A stretch of 64,000 nt of DNA. It comes from Crotalaria pallida. Lineage: Eukaryota > Streptophyta > Magnoliopsida > Fabales > Fabaceae. The translations under genes were made by a program, and so were the position numbers. Positions 46,001 through 58,300 of the stretch are shown in pieces. The notes beneath the pieces were generated by a model, which was given only the letters and a program-made list of their open reading frames with translations, was not told where the DNA came from and made no database searches. The DNA lies in assembly GCA_037953625.1 (NCBI GenBank), contig CM075655.1:23702001-23766000 (forward strand), read 5' to 3'. How positions within the stretch are numbered: position 1 is the first letter of the stretch; each line of letters begins with the position of its first letter.

Positions 46001-47111
46001 ATAAATACAATGTATGTCATCTTTCATGATTACATCAGACAAGCTAATCATTAAGATGCAAGACAAAAACATATTTGAATAAATACTTAACTTAAGAAAG
46101 GTTCATAAGTATCTTCATCCGCAAGGGTGCTATGATGAAACAGCCTTGCTCTCTTCGGGTTTGCTGCAAAGGAAGATAATTAAGATTATGCCACTGATAA
46201 TACACTAACTAAAAAAATGGCCAATTTCCACATATTTACCGGCAAGCATTTCATCAATCAATGCCAAGGCATATTCTACTGTGTCCTCTTTAAAAATATC
46301 GCGCAAAACATGAATAAACACCCGGACATAAGCTGGACCATCCTGCCACACACCGAAATCAAATATTCAACAACATTAGGCAGTAAATTCTGGAATCATA
46401 ATTCAAAGCTTCTCCAAGAGCACTTTAGGGCCTGTTTATCTAAGCTTTGTAAAAAATATTTATTTTGAAACTAATGCCCTTCGGGCTACTGCAGCTACTC
46501 CTCACAGCAAGCAAGTGCTGCTCCTAGGGATCAAACCTTAGCCTTTGGCTGTGAAAGATACCCGAGGCGTAGTTTTGCCCAACCACTAGACCAACTCTTT
46601 GTTGGTAAAAAAAAATAATGAAAATCAGCTTTTTCGAAAATCTATATTTTCAACTTCACAAAAATCTACTTTTTGCTAAAATGTTGAATCTATTTTTCTT
46701 GAGCCTAAACAAACAGATCCTGAATTAGACCCAAAAAAAAAAAGCACCAATCATTGTCAAAACAAAGAAAAAAAATTACATCATCCAGCAACTGAGCTCT
46801 GTGACTCTCTGATCGGTGGTCGTAACGGCGTAAGAGCTGAAGGCTCGTGCCGGAGATGAGCTTGGTGGTCATGTAAGTCTCCCATGGGATGTCCCTCCTC
46901 AGAACCTTCAACAAGACACGATAACACGTAACGTCAATCGGAAAAAAAAAAATATTAATTGAACTCAGCATTAGAATTACAATTCTAGAATTTACGACAG
47001 TGCAATAATATACAAGAACTGATAAAATGTAAAAATCGAAAGGGGGCAGATTCGGAATTTCGCGACCGGATCGAGAAGAACCTGTTCTGTGGTTAATTCA
47101 GCCTGATCCAT
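41346..47111 (-). CDS. VHA-H: V-type H+-ATPase subunit H (11 coding exons)
   Basis: Coding exons, from the start: 47082-47111, 46780-46905, 46240-46342, 46091-46163, 45520-45585, 44927-45044, 44280-44441, 43811-43936, 43514-43639, 42359-42538 and 41346-41594. They sum to 1359 nt, giving 452 residues from MDQAELTTEQ to KYASFLQA, close to the usual plant length of about 440-450. Motifs such as [45 protein letters not shown] and SSFDKYKQEVLLGHLDW identify the alpha-helical-repeat subunit that couples V1 to the membrane sector and regulates the vacuolar proton pump. All introns are GT-AG by inspection except intron 4, whose 5' end reads TTAAGT. Phases agree throughout. Confidence 0.92.
41986..42193. 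mobile_element. MITE-like inverted repeat in VHA-H intron 10
   Basis: The ends AGAGTGAAGACCCACTTTGG and its complement TGGGTCTTCACTCT form inverted repeats of about 37 bp with few mismatches (GGTCTCTAAAGTTTTTGCA against TGCAAAAACTTTAGGGATC). The centre repeats ACATGACCCACTTTA. There is no ORF. I could not assign the superfamily or a clear target duplication. Confidence 0.65.
43039..43084. repeat. (TA)n microsatellite in VHA-H intron 9
   Basis: About 23 uninterrupted TA units. Likely variable in length among individuals. Confidence 0.95.
45137..45500. mobile_element. Possible MITE in VHA-H intron 5
   Basis: The block begins GGGCTTGTTTGGTAGATAGG and holds repeated GGATAGGATATG/TATCCTATC arms on both sides (near 45155 and 45465), so it can fold back on itself. 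GGGCTTGTTTGG starts are common in plant hAT or PIF MITEs. Ends and duplication not certain. Confidence 0.35.
46089..46092 (-). other. Non-canonical intron 4 donor (TT instead of GT) in VHA-H
   Basis: On the minus strand exon 4 ends TTCTTAAG at 46091 and the intron starts TTAAGTAT, one base from the consensus GTAAGTAT. The exon ends and reading phase are fixed by the protein (EPFL then RLLW). The nearest GT, one base upstream, would shift the frame. Confidence 0.7.
46428..46735 (-). mobile_element. Small repeat in VHA-H intron 2: MITE ends with tRNA-derived SINE-like core
   Basis: The ends AGGGCCTGTTTATCT and ACAAACAGATCCTG are near-inverted repeats. Inside, the minus strand has TCTAGTGGTTGGGC (46577-46590), like a polymerase III box A, and GGTTTGATCCC (46527-46537), like box B, about 40 bp apart as in tRNA-derived SINEs. 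Whether this is a SINE inside a MITE or one element is unclear. Confidence 0.45.
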
Positions 47112-48360
47112 ATTCACCGAAATTGAAAACCTACAGAAGAGAAAGTTAAGATGAGAAAATATTACAATTGGGCAACGGTGACGAAAAAAATTAATTAAAT
47201 CAAAATTATATTGAAATAAATAAAGTAAAATAAAATGAATGGAAGTGACAGCGAGTTGTGAAAATTTGAATGACGAGGATTGAGAGATGAAAGATGTGAG
47301 AATAGATCAAAGAGTAAGAGAGGGTCACCTTTTATTAGACCCGCGATATGGTGGTTATGGGAAAGAAGTGAGAAGAGGAATTAAGAGAGAAGTGAGATGT
47401 GAGAAGAAGGGAATTGATGAGTTTTGGAAAGAGATGGATGGATCATGGGATGCGATATCACTCCCTCCCTTCCACGTCTTCATCCCGTTGTTCCTTAGCG
47501 GTTTTTTTAAAAAACCGTTCAAACCAGTAGTGAATCGGACAAACCTATGAAAACCGAATGAACCAGTGAAAACGGGTGGTTCAACTTGTTTTGGCGGTAA
47601 CAATTGGAGGAAGTAGGGGTGCAAGCGATCAAGTCTCACACCGCGAGATCTCTCATATCAAATCGAATCGGACAAAAAAATATAGTTCGGTTTGATCTTG
47701 TGATCCGGTTTGATCTCGAAATTTACAGACCATTACTTTATAGTCTGGTCCACGGTCTAATTATTTTTGAGACCGTTAAGACCGGACCGGATCGGTTACT
47801 TAAAAATTAAATTAAAAGGCTTAATTAACTTTTTAGTCCCTGAACTTAGGTGCTCTTTTGGAATTAGTCCTTAAACTTTTTTTTCGATGTTTTGGGTCTC
47901 TAAACTTTGTTCAATTTTTGGAAATGGTCATTTCGTCACTTAATGATAATATAGCCGGCAACATGTCACGTCACTTTCACGATATCGACGAGTGACGTGT
48001 TATGTAACGTCATGTGACACTACATGATTTTTTTTATTAAAAAAATCGTTTCTTTTTAAAATTATTAGAAGATTCAATTTTCATTAAAAAAATACAATTT
48101 TTAATTATTTTTATTAAATTTAATTTTTTTTAAATTTAAAAAATTCATGTGGTATCATTGGGCACATTATGTGACATCTTAACTTTTATTTCTTATTTTA
48201 AAATTAGCGACTTAAAAATTTTTATTTAAAAACTTGATCTTTTCTTTTTTTATAAAAATCCTCCGTGAAAATCGGATGAAGTTTCCTCTGTTTTTCGGAC
48301 TTCCCAAAAATTTATACTTTTCACCTGTTCAATCCAGTATAGTCCAGAAAAACTTTTAAA
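47112..48360. other. VHA-H promoter side and worn repeats
   Basis: Immediately right of the start codon lies the leader and promoter of VHA-H. From about 47460 there is a GACCGGACCGGATCGG-rich worn repeat, and from about 47825 a TTTAGTCCCTGAACT...TTTGGGTCTCTAAACT repeat of the kind common in legume intergenic DNA. No gene supported. Confidence 0.45.
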
Positions 48361-48369
48361 CATTTATAT

Positions 48370-50746
48370 ACATATTACTTAGTTTTTTCATGCCCTCTTA
48401 ACACAATAAAACATACTCAGGGCTTGCACGATTGATATTACTAAACCAAAATAACTTCATTATAATAAATTGATTATACTTTCTCTATTAACTAGTTTAC
48501 ACTCCACCCTACTTCTGCTCGGCCAATAATAGTGCAAGCTTAATCTCAGTACCTGTATAAAAACAGTTAAGAGGTGAGCATTACACATAACTTAGCAAAT
48601 GAAATCTAAATAGATATAATAATAACTAAGTCATGAACAATACAACAGATAATCACATAAAGTACAGGACAAATCCAAACCAACTCATTTCATTCACAAA
48701 CACTTATAGTTTCATTCTCGTTTATTCATTATGATCTAAATCTTGCTTTGTTCTTCATTTTATTATTTGCTCAATTTCATTCTTTGTGTTTTGTTTATTT
48801 TATTCTTTAGGTCTTTGCAAACCCACCACTGCGCACAACTTCATGTGAGTCTTACCGCTGCACACGCCATTAAATCGTGCGGCTTACGCAACCAATGCAC
48901 CCGCGGGGCATACTTACTTGGCCTGACATTCGCATAACCGTAATTACGGTACTACAGACCCACCACTACGCACCACTTCATGTGCGTATTACCGCTGCAC
49001 ACGCCATTAAATCGTGCGGCTTACACAACCAATGCACCCGCGGGGAGTACTTACTTGGCCTGGCATCCGCAAACCATGTATGCATATCCTAATAGGGTAC
49101 TGCGAACCCACCACTGCCCACAACTTCATGTGCGTCTTACCGCTGCACACGTCATTAAATCGTGCGGCTTACGCAACCAATGCACCCGCGGGGCGTACTT
49201 ACTTGGTCTAGCACTCGCATAACCATAATCAGGGTACTACGGATCCACCACTGCGCACAACTTCATGTGCATCTTACCGCTGCACATGTCAACACGTGAG
49301 TCTTATGCAACCAAAGCACCGCGGGGCGTACTTACATGGCTTGGCGTCCGCATACTAAATTCTTTAGTCGTTTATCACATTCTCTTTCTTTTCTTTATTC
49401 ACAATACTCAACCGTAATTCTTCTCTTTCATTTCATACATTAACTTTTTCTTTATTCACATTATTCAACCGTAATTCTTCTCTTTCATTTATTACATTAA
49501 TTCTTTTCTATATTCACATTATTCAACCGTAACTCTTCTCTTTCATTTAATACATTAATGTCTTCTCCTCCTTCGTTCTATCCTTTCAATTAGTTGGATT
49601 CTTAATTAACATCCATCGTAACAAATTATGTTCTACTCAATTATCAAATAAGGCAACCAATCACCCATACATATTTACATAGAAAATATCAAATATCAAC
49701 TTACAATAATCATAACATGCATATAAAACATAAATATCAAGGGAGAGTTTTCTATTCTTTTCCTTAAATCATTATTCTTCATTATTACCGGTTACCCTAG
49801 GGTTCATTAACATACAAAATCAGGCAATCTTAATCATCACTATAAACTACCTAGATATGCATTCCTTATGCTAAGGTAACACCCCCTCTTACCTTTAAAT
49901 ACAATAACTCTCAGCTTTTCGTAGACATATTCCTTTTCGAATGTCGATACTCGAACCTGTCGTGGCCCATTACTATCGCTTGTGCTGGTCCTAATGTTCC
50001 TTCGTCGTCTAACTATATTATTAAATCAAATAGTAATCAATTCAATGTGCCAAAACCGACTCAATTTGAAATCTCAATAATTAACATATTTCAAAGTAGA
50101 GTATTTCGTAAGTTTTCAAATCATGAAATCATTTAATTATGATTTAGATATCAAAATAGCATAGAATTCCAAATTAAGATCATTGTCTTCTCAATAAAAT
50201 AGTATAGCTTTTTATTGAAATACGCTAACTTTCAAAACTAGCATAGTCGTAAAAAATTCATTAAAGTTAATTAGTTTTAACTTCAAGTCACAAAATCAAA
50301 TACTATGTTACTTGACACTATTAATTCCGAATTAAAAGAGAGTGCTCTTTGTTCAAAAACACGTCTAAATCACATTTCCAAAGTCCAAGTAATTATAACC
50401 CCTTTCAATTTGAAATTAAAGCTCAAAATTTTATCCCCAGTTAACGTATGCCGAATATTGTTTAGTTCAGGGACAATTCAACCTCACTAAACAACAACTC
50501 AATTACTTAGGGACCTGACACCTTTAACAAAATACTTTTAAAACTCATTGTTCGGCATAACGTTCAACTCAACATTATACAATTTAGAGTAACTCATTAA
50601 AATCATTAACATTGACAAATAGTTGAAGTCAATACTAATAAACCATAATAAGATTTAATTTCCGAAACAACAACATTCTAAAACAATTTGACACTAAATA
50701 ATTATTACCAATACTATTATAATTAATATTATTATTACTAAAACAT
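48370..50746 (-). mobile_element. Gypsy-type LTR (third family), approximate borders
   Basis: It shares with the Tekay-type LTRs the order: CTCGGCC stretch, CTCAGTACCTG...AGAGGTGAGCATTACAC module (48545-48590), a tandem repeat (48812-49365), then an AT-rich part. The sequence of the tandem repeat differs. The right end may be CATGTAACA near 50755 or the neighbouring TGTAACATCCC may start another LTR; I could not settle either border. No gag or pol. Confidence 0.5.
48812..49365. repeat. Four tandem units of about 143 bp
   Basis: ACCCACCACT(G/A)CGCAC recurs at about 48819, 48958, 49106 and 49245. Units share CGTGCGGCTTACGCAACC and AATGCACCCGCGGGGCGTAC. The link between units 1 and 2 holds the perfect palindrome CCGTAATTACGG (48939-48950). 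Confidence 0.85.
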
Positions 50747-50829
50747 GTAACATCCCAAACTTTAATTCCAACAACAATTAGAATAATGATAAGATTGGGA
50801 AGTAAGGATTATTCTTAAAAGGATTTAAG

Positions 50830-51988
50830 TGTTGAAAACCAACAAGCGGCTCAAAAAGACTAGAGGGGGGTGAATAGTATTTTGAAGCATCAATACAAAT
50901 ATTTCGATTGCTTAAGAGAATAGGTTTTAGAAAATAAGTTTTCTAACAAAAATACACTACTTAATCGATTAATTTCCCTATTAATCGATTAATACCGAAG
51001 AACACTTCTGTATTAATCGAGTTACTAGGTCGTTACTCGATTAAGACCGAATGATACTTAAAAAACTAATCGATTAATGATTCCCTTAATCGATTAATAC
51101 GTAGAAAATCTGACAGAAATTCAGTCTTACTTAGAACTCAATGGAGATCGCAATTCAATGATGCACTAACAAATGATGAATGAATGATTGAACAATACTA
51201 AGTAAATTTACCAAGCCAATTTAGGTTAATTATCTAGGAATTGAAAAAGCCCCAAATTTAACCTAATTAATTGATTGTTCTTGATTAATGAAAGCTTGAA
51301 TGAAAAGAAAACAAAGAAGACGAGATTTTATCCTGGTTCACTCTCTACCACTTGAGAGCTACATCCAGTCCCCTCTATCAAAGATAGAGTTTCTACTAGA
51401 TACTCAAATTGTTAGATTACAATGTTAAGATGCAGCTCACTCTAGCTCTCCTATCTTAACCCCTTCAAGAGTGTACCACTACTCTTGAAAATCTACCCAA
51501 TTGATCTTGTATCTTGTCCTCTTGAATTGTTGAAGGATGCTCTCCAATCAATTCTGTTTCTTCTTGCTTTGATATGCTTCAAAGACTTCGAGTTATGAAT
51601 TCTTCACTTGTTGTTGAAAGCTTGATTGTAACAACCTCTTGTTGTAGATTGCTTCAACACAAATTGCTAAAACTAGAAATTTGAATCTCAAAAGAAACTA
51701 AGAATATTGAATGATTGTAAGTGAAGAAGATTGAAAGATTGTTGAATCTTGATGGAACAAATGGAAAATAGTAATAGCTCTTGAAAGATTGTGAAAGTAT
51801 GATTCTCAATAGCAAAATATGAAAGTGTGTGTAAACTTGTCAAAGTAGAAATGAAAAGCTTTTAAACAAAATTAATTTTTCTGTTACAACAACAATTACT
51901 CGATTAATGAAAAGCCACTAATCGATTAACCTGTGTTAACTCGTGCTACTCGATTAATGAATAAATCACTAATCGATTAACCTTTTTT
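50830..51988 (-). mobile_element. Copia LTR (3'-end side) of a non-autonomous element, truncated
   Basis: Begins TGTTGAAAACCAACAAGCGG and follows the SIRE-like LTR at 28098 in order: GAGGGGGGTGAATAG, palindrome cluster, TTTATCCTGGTTCACT, CCAGTCCCCTCT, second palindrome cluster. The last 280 bp and the polypurine tract are missing. The palindromes are of the ATCGAT type with hybrids. Sequence continues at 51989 into an AT-rich internal region (no ORF) before the ORF at 52396. Confidence 0.8.
50964..51094. repeat. Palindrome cluster with hybrid words
   Basis: Cores start at 50964, 50984, 51016, 51036, 51069 and 51089; distances 20, 32, 20, 33 and 20 bp. The middle pair reads TTAATCGAGTTA and GTTACTCGATTAA: neither is a full palindrome but each nearly complements the other. 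A second cluster (51899, 51921, 51949, 51972) has distances 22, 28 and 23. Confidence 0.9.
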
Positions 51989-52395
51989 AACACTAAATAG
52001 GATAGTAATATGCAGTAAAATATGATATGAATTGGCCATAACCGAGACCATAATATATACCACATAAATGTCCATAAAAGCATAGTCCATAATAGTGCAA
52101 AACATACATAATATTAGTCCAAAACAGCAGAAATTAACATCAGAAACAGAGTGCATAAACACAGTCCAGCAGCATAAACATAATCAGAAATTAAACTAAG
52201 GTCATACACAGACCCTAAATTGTTCAAACATAGCAAAGGCAAATAACAGTCCAGCAACTACTAAGTCCCAAAAACCATAAGGAGACAAAGTTCAGTAGCA
52301 TCAGAGTATAGTGAAATGTGCAGCAAAAAGAGTGTAAAAACAGCAGTGAAAATCAGTGAAAACAGTAGTGAAAACCAGCAATGAACCATCATGGA

Positions 52396-55300
52396 CTAAG
52401 GGTTAGGAGGAGGATGGGAAAAGAGACTGGAGAAGTGATCCATAAGTCGTTGCTCCATTGCCCTATTCTGAATCTCAATTCTTTGTTCCATGGCATCAAA
52501 CCGATCATCTATGTGCTGAATAAGAGAGTTGTGAGCAGCCTGGGCATCAAAAGGTGCTTCCAAATTTTCAAAATCAATGAAATCTTCTACATTTACCCCT
52601 TGATCCATGTCCATGGAATCAACAGCAGGAGGGGCAGCCGGTGCAGCTTGAGGAGCAGGAGGAACTGGTTGGGCAGCTTGCTCTAATGCTTTAATTTGTG
52701 ATTTCCACAACCAGGACCTTGTAGGCTTATGAAACCCAATCCGCATATAATTAATATGATGTTTATTCAGACACCATTTCCCTTCTGGATCATTTTCACA
52801 AGGTTCACCATCAGGAATTGGAACACCATAGTGACGGAGAAGCTTTGTCACATGCATAGGGTATGGCAAATATTGTGTAGATGCAGATTGTGCAGCTGTG
52901 TACATCCTAGCCAAGACTATTCTATTCCAATTAATCCTAACACGGTGCTGAATTCCATAAAACAAAGTTAGGTCATCCTCTTGCACTTGTGCATAGTTTT
53001 GGTTACCTTTGGGAATAAGACAATAGGCTATAATATACAATAAAATCCTATCCTCAGCATGCAGCAAACTAACATTTTTAGTACCCTTATCCCAAGTTTC
53101 ACCAGGTCTAACAACATCTTGAAACACAGTTGCAGGATCAACATCAAGTTCTACAGACTCATTGTAACACCCTATGAAATAATTACCCTTAATTAGGATT
53201 TTAAAATTTATTTTGAGGAAATGATTAAGATAAATTGCCAAGATAATAGTTCACTTCATTAATGCCAGAGACACATCAGAGTTCAAAAGGCGGAAGACTT
53301 AAATACATCAGATACATAAAACACAAGTTTAAGTACAATCAGTTCGGTCATTCAAAATACAATCAGTGTTTTAGCTCGGCCCAACTGGCCGAGACCTAAT
53401 ACAAAACAATGTTCTAGCTCGGCCCAACTGGCCGAGACCCATCCACCTATCTGACTCTAAATAACTTACTCTCCCTGTGAGGGAGAGTGATCCTGCTCGG
53501 CCGGGGACTGCGTTTGCTCGGGCTCAGTACCTGAAAAATGGTAAGGAGGTGAGCATTACACAGAACTTAAGTAAGCAGTTTCTAAAATGACATACCGAAC
53601 TACCAAGCCTAACACAAATAGTCAAATAGAAAATAAATCACAAGTAATCAAACTCATATATCTCAGGCATATATCAACATTTAGCTCGGTTCGCATACCC
53701 ACATCCTCGTCTAGCTCGGCTCACATCATAAACCAGTTAACTCATTGCTAGCTATACCTCGGTTTATCCTCTCATGTCTCAGATTACCATCTCTATCTCG
53801 GGTTCACTACTCAATATTTCACTTTCACATAATTTACAATCTTTTACTCTTCTCGGATGCATGCACCCAATGAATGTCTTACACCATTTAAGTCGGATAT
53901 TGGAGTGTCCATAACTGTGAGTACCACAATACTCGGCTTACAGCTGCGAGCACCACTATGCTCGGCTTACGCGATCAATGCACGCACCCAGTACGCGTCT
54001 GCTATGACCAGGAACACTACCGCCGATCATTCTATGGAGTAAGGAGCGTCCATAACTGCGAGTACCACAATACTCGACTTACAGCTGCGAGCACCACAAT
54101 GCTCGGCTTACGCGATCAATGCACGCACCCAGTACGCGTCTGCTATGACCAGGAACACATCCCACCGATTCCGTTCTCGGAACCTTGTGAGTCATAACTG
54201 CGAGCACCACAATGCTCGACTTACAGCTGCGAGCACCACAATGCTCAACTTACGCGATCAATGTGAGCACCACAATGCTCGGCTTACGCGATCAATGCAC
54301 ACACCCAGTACGCGTCTGCTATGACCCGACCACACAACCATTTCTCTTTAATTCCCCTTATCTTATTAACCATTACTTTTAGTTCGGCCCACCTCAGTTC
54401 ACCTCTTTAATTTATTCCTCTTTGCATTAATCTCATTATTTACTTAGCTCGGCCTATCTCGGCTCAACCCTTTACCCATTTCCGATTTCCCTTATCCCTA
54501 TTATCTATCTCATCTACCTATCTCATTATATAACTTATTAGTTTGTCTTTTCGATCCACCCTGGTTACCATTCTTCTCATTCTCCATTCTCACCCTCTCT
54601 CGGCTCGGCCACAGATACAAATGCCAAATATCAAAGCATCATAAACACTTATACCTCAACAACTACATGAACAAAACATTTAGTCAATCCATCATATAAA
54701 ATGCAGCATATGAAATATAGCATGTAATCAAAAGTGATATTCCATATTCACCTAAAATCCATGTTTCTAGTTCATTCATTAATTCCCCTTTTACCCTTTT
54801 TACCATTTCTCTTCTAACATTAACCTATGTCCATTCCCTAATCTAATACCCACTCTTAGTACCCTTTATGAACACCCTAGAAACCCAAACTCAAGTAGAG
54901 GTAACACTCACTCCTTACCTCAAACCGTGTGAGATAAGAGTTGAGAGTTTGAGAATGGTTCCTTGTTGCTTGTCCTTGATCTTAGCACCCTTGAATCCTT
55001 CTTACTCCAAGCTGCACACGAGCTCCATCAATCTATACACGAACTCCACGGCGGTCCAGGGGCGTCCGGGACGGAAGAGAAGGCGGCGGGGAGGAGGTCT
55101 CTGGTTGGTGGAAGAGAGAGAAAATGTTCGTGAGAAGAGGAGAGGAAGAAGATATGTTGGGTTGTTGTTGCTGGACTTTGAGAGAAAAGGGAAAGAGAGA
55201 CGTAAGGAAGAGAGAGAAGAATAAAAGTGAGAAGTGTTATGGGTTATGTGTTGGGATTTTCTTTTATTCAAATGTGGAAGATATTTGTGTGGCTCTCATT

Positions 55301-58300
55301 GGAAGCTTCTTGAGGAAGCTTGAATATGTGGACAGGATTCATTGGCTTCTTGAGGAAGCCATGAACTGTACATTGAAAAGGACATAAAGCAGTGATAATG
55401 GCATAAAGTGGATGCTGGTACAACGTACGGATGGTACGAAACTCAAGGGCTACCAACTCAACATGAGCTGGCACGGAGGAGCTAGGACGTGTCGGCTAGG
55501 ATACGTCGGCTAGGATACGTCGGCTCGGTATGGAGGAATTGTAGTAGTCCGAGCTTCCATCTCGGATAATAGGGTGAGGTATGCTAAGGTCGGCTAGTCC
55601 GGACTGGACAACAAGTTCCGCATTTGGTTCTCATCCAGCTCGGTTCATATGCACACAATCTCATCTAGCTCGGCCGAGATCGGACCGAGGTCCTATACTT
55701 ACATCCTAGGTCGGCCTATGCTCATACTACCCTTCTAACCTTGTAAAATTTCTAAGGCCTAATCCTATCCTTAAATAAATATTTATATACTAAAATTGTA
55801 TTATTTAATATTAATTTTCAGGATGTTACATTCCTCTCCCACTTACAGGAATTTCGTCCTCGAAATTTAGTCAGCATTGAACAGTTGCGGATATGACTGC
55901 TTTAGCCTCTCCTCGAGTTCCCAAGTAGCTTCCTCCACATCATTTCAATTCCATACTACCTTGACCAAGGGGATTTCCTTTCCTCTGAGTCGTCTGACTT
56001 GTCTATCTTCAACTCGGACTGGTAGGACTTCGAAGGTCAGATTGTCTCTTAGCGACAGTTCGTCCACTGCTATCACATGCGAGGGATCGTGAATATATCT
56101 CCTAAGTTGCGAGACATGGAACACATCATGGAGCTTAGACAAGTGCGGAGGTAGAGTAATTCGGTACGCTACTGGTCCGACCTTCTCCGATATCTGGTAT
56201 GGTCCGACAAACCGAGGGGTCAACTTCTTTGATTTGATAGCTCGGCCGATACCCGTTATAAGGGATACCCGAAGGAATACATGATCTCCCTCGATGAAGT
56301 TCAAGGGTTTCCTTCTCTTGTCAGCATAGCTCTTCTATCGGTCCTGAGCGGCTTTCATCTTCCCTTGTATCATTCGGATCTTCTCAGTTGTCTCATGAAC
56401 AATGTCGGGACCAATCAACAAGTTTTCACCTATCTGGAACCAGCATAGCGGCGTTCGACATTTCCGACCATACAAGGCTTCGAAAGGAGCCATTCCGATA
56501 CTTGAATGGAAGCTGTTGTTGTAGGTGAATTCGACCAACGGCAATAGTGTTTTCCAGCTTTCCGACTGTTCAAGCACGCATGTTCTCAGCAAGTCCTCAA
56601 GAGTCTGAATGGTGCGCTCGGATTGTCCGTCAGTTTGGGGATGATAAGCAGTGTTAAACCTCAACTTTGTACCCATGGCTTCTTGCAGACTCTGCCAGAA
56701 TCGAGATAAGAAACGAGGACCACGGTCCGACACTATGTTGCTCGGAACACCATGGAGTCTGACGATGTCCTTTATGTACAGTTGCGTCAGCTTCTCCAAA
56801 CTGTACTTCATGCTGATCGGCAGGAAATGGGCACACTTTGTAAGTCGGTCCACCACAACCCAAATGGCTTCCTGCCCTGATCTCGTCCTTGGTAGACCCG
56901 ATACAAAGTCCATCGAAATGCTATCCCACTTCCATTGTGGAATCTCCAAGGATTTGAGTAATCCTCCTGGTTTTTGATGCTCGATCTTGGCTTTCTGACA
57001 TGTCAAGCACCGAGACACATAATCGGCCACGTCGGTCTTCAACTTCGGCCACCAAAATAACCTCTTCAAATCTTGGTACATCTTTGTGGCACCTGGGTGA
57101 AGACTCATCTTCGTCTTGTGGGCTTCTTCCATCAACTCTCTTCGGACTTCAAAGTCCATGGGGATGCAAACTCTGCCTCGAAATCGTACGAGACCATCAG
57201 GTCCCTTAGTGAAGTTGGGTTCATCCTTGTCACCTGCTCTTTCGAGTAGTTTCTGGAGTTCTAGGTCGGCAGCCTGCCTTTCCTTGATGAAACCCACAAA
57301 ATCATTGGTTACTTGCAGCATTTCCAGGACAACACTGTTTTCCTTCTTCTGTATGCCGAGGTTAAGGTCACTGAACTCCTGCATCAACTGCATCTCTCAG
57401 ACCATCATATTGCTCAGATGAAGACTTTTCCTGCTCAATGCGTCGGCCACAACGTTGGCTTTTCCGGGATGATAGTGCAAGTTGAAATCATAGTCCTTCA
57501 AGAATTCTACCCATCTGCGTTGCCTCATGTTCAGCTCCTTCTGGTCGAACAGGTAGCCGAGACTCTTGTGGTCACTGAACACTTCAAATTTAGTGTCATA
57601 CAGGTAGTGCCTCCAAATCTTAAGGGCAAACACCACGGCTGCTAATTCAAGGTCATGGGTGGGGTAATTCTGTTCGTGTTGCCGAAGTTGCCGGGAGGCA
57701 TAAGCCACCACCTTTCCCTGCTGCATCAACACACAACCGAGACCCTGCTTCGAGGCGTCGCAAAATACGTCAAAGGCTTTGGTCGGATCGGGTAAAATCA
57801 ACACGGGCGAGCTCGTCAACCTTTTCTTTAGCTCTTGAAAGCTCTGCTCGCACACTTCAGACCACTGGTAGGATGCATCCTTTCTGGTTAACGAGGTCAA
57901 CGGTAGAGCTAGTTTAGAGAATCCTTCAATGAATCTCCTATAGTATCCAGCAAGACCGAGGAAACTCCTAATCTTCGTCACCGAGTTCGATCTCTCCCAC
58001 TTAAGCACCGCTTCCACCTTGGAGGGATCAACTGCTACACCTTGCTCGGATATCACATGTCCAAGGAAATGAACCTTGTTGAGCCAAAAACTGCACTTAG
58101 AGAGTTTAGCATAGAGATTCTTATCCTTCAAAACCTGCAACACCGTCCTCAGATGCTACTCGTGTTCACTCGGACTTCGGGAGTAGATGAGGATATCGTC
58201 AATGAAGACTATCACAAACGAGTCCAGGTAGGGTCGAAAAATCCTATTCATGTAGTCCATAAAGATAGCAGGGGCGTTGGTAAGTCCGAAGGGCATAACC

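Noticed and set aside
48743..49222. Repeat-encoded ORFs (LTAAHAIKSCGLRNQC type)
   Set aside because: Translations of the 143-bp tandem unit in more than one frame.
52381..52971. Plus-strand ORFs of 80-101 codons
   Set aside because: Antisense shadows of the 386-codon ORF.
53857..54197. ORFs encoding repeated SAYAINARTQYAS-type peptides
   Set aside because: They are translations of the hairpin tandem repeat in several frames, without conserved start.
54868..55387. Overlapping ORFs of 87-118 codons on both strands (and at 62132-62738)
   Set aside because: They lie in a GA-rich part of the Tekay-type LTR, overlap each other in opposite strands and show no domain.
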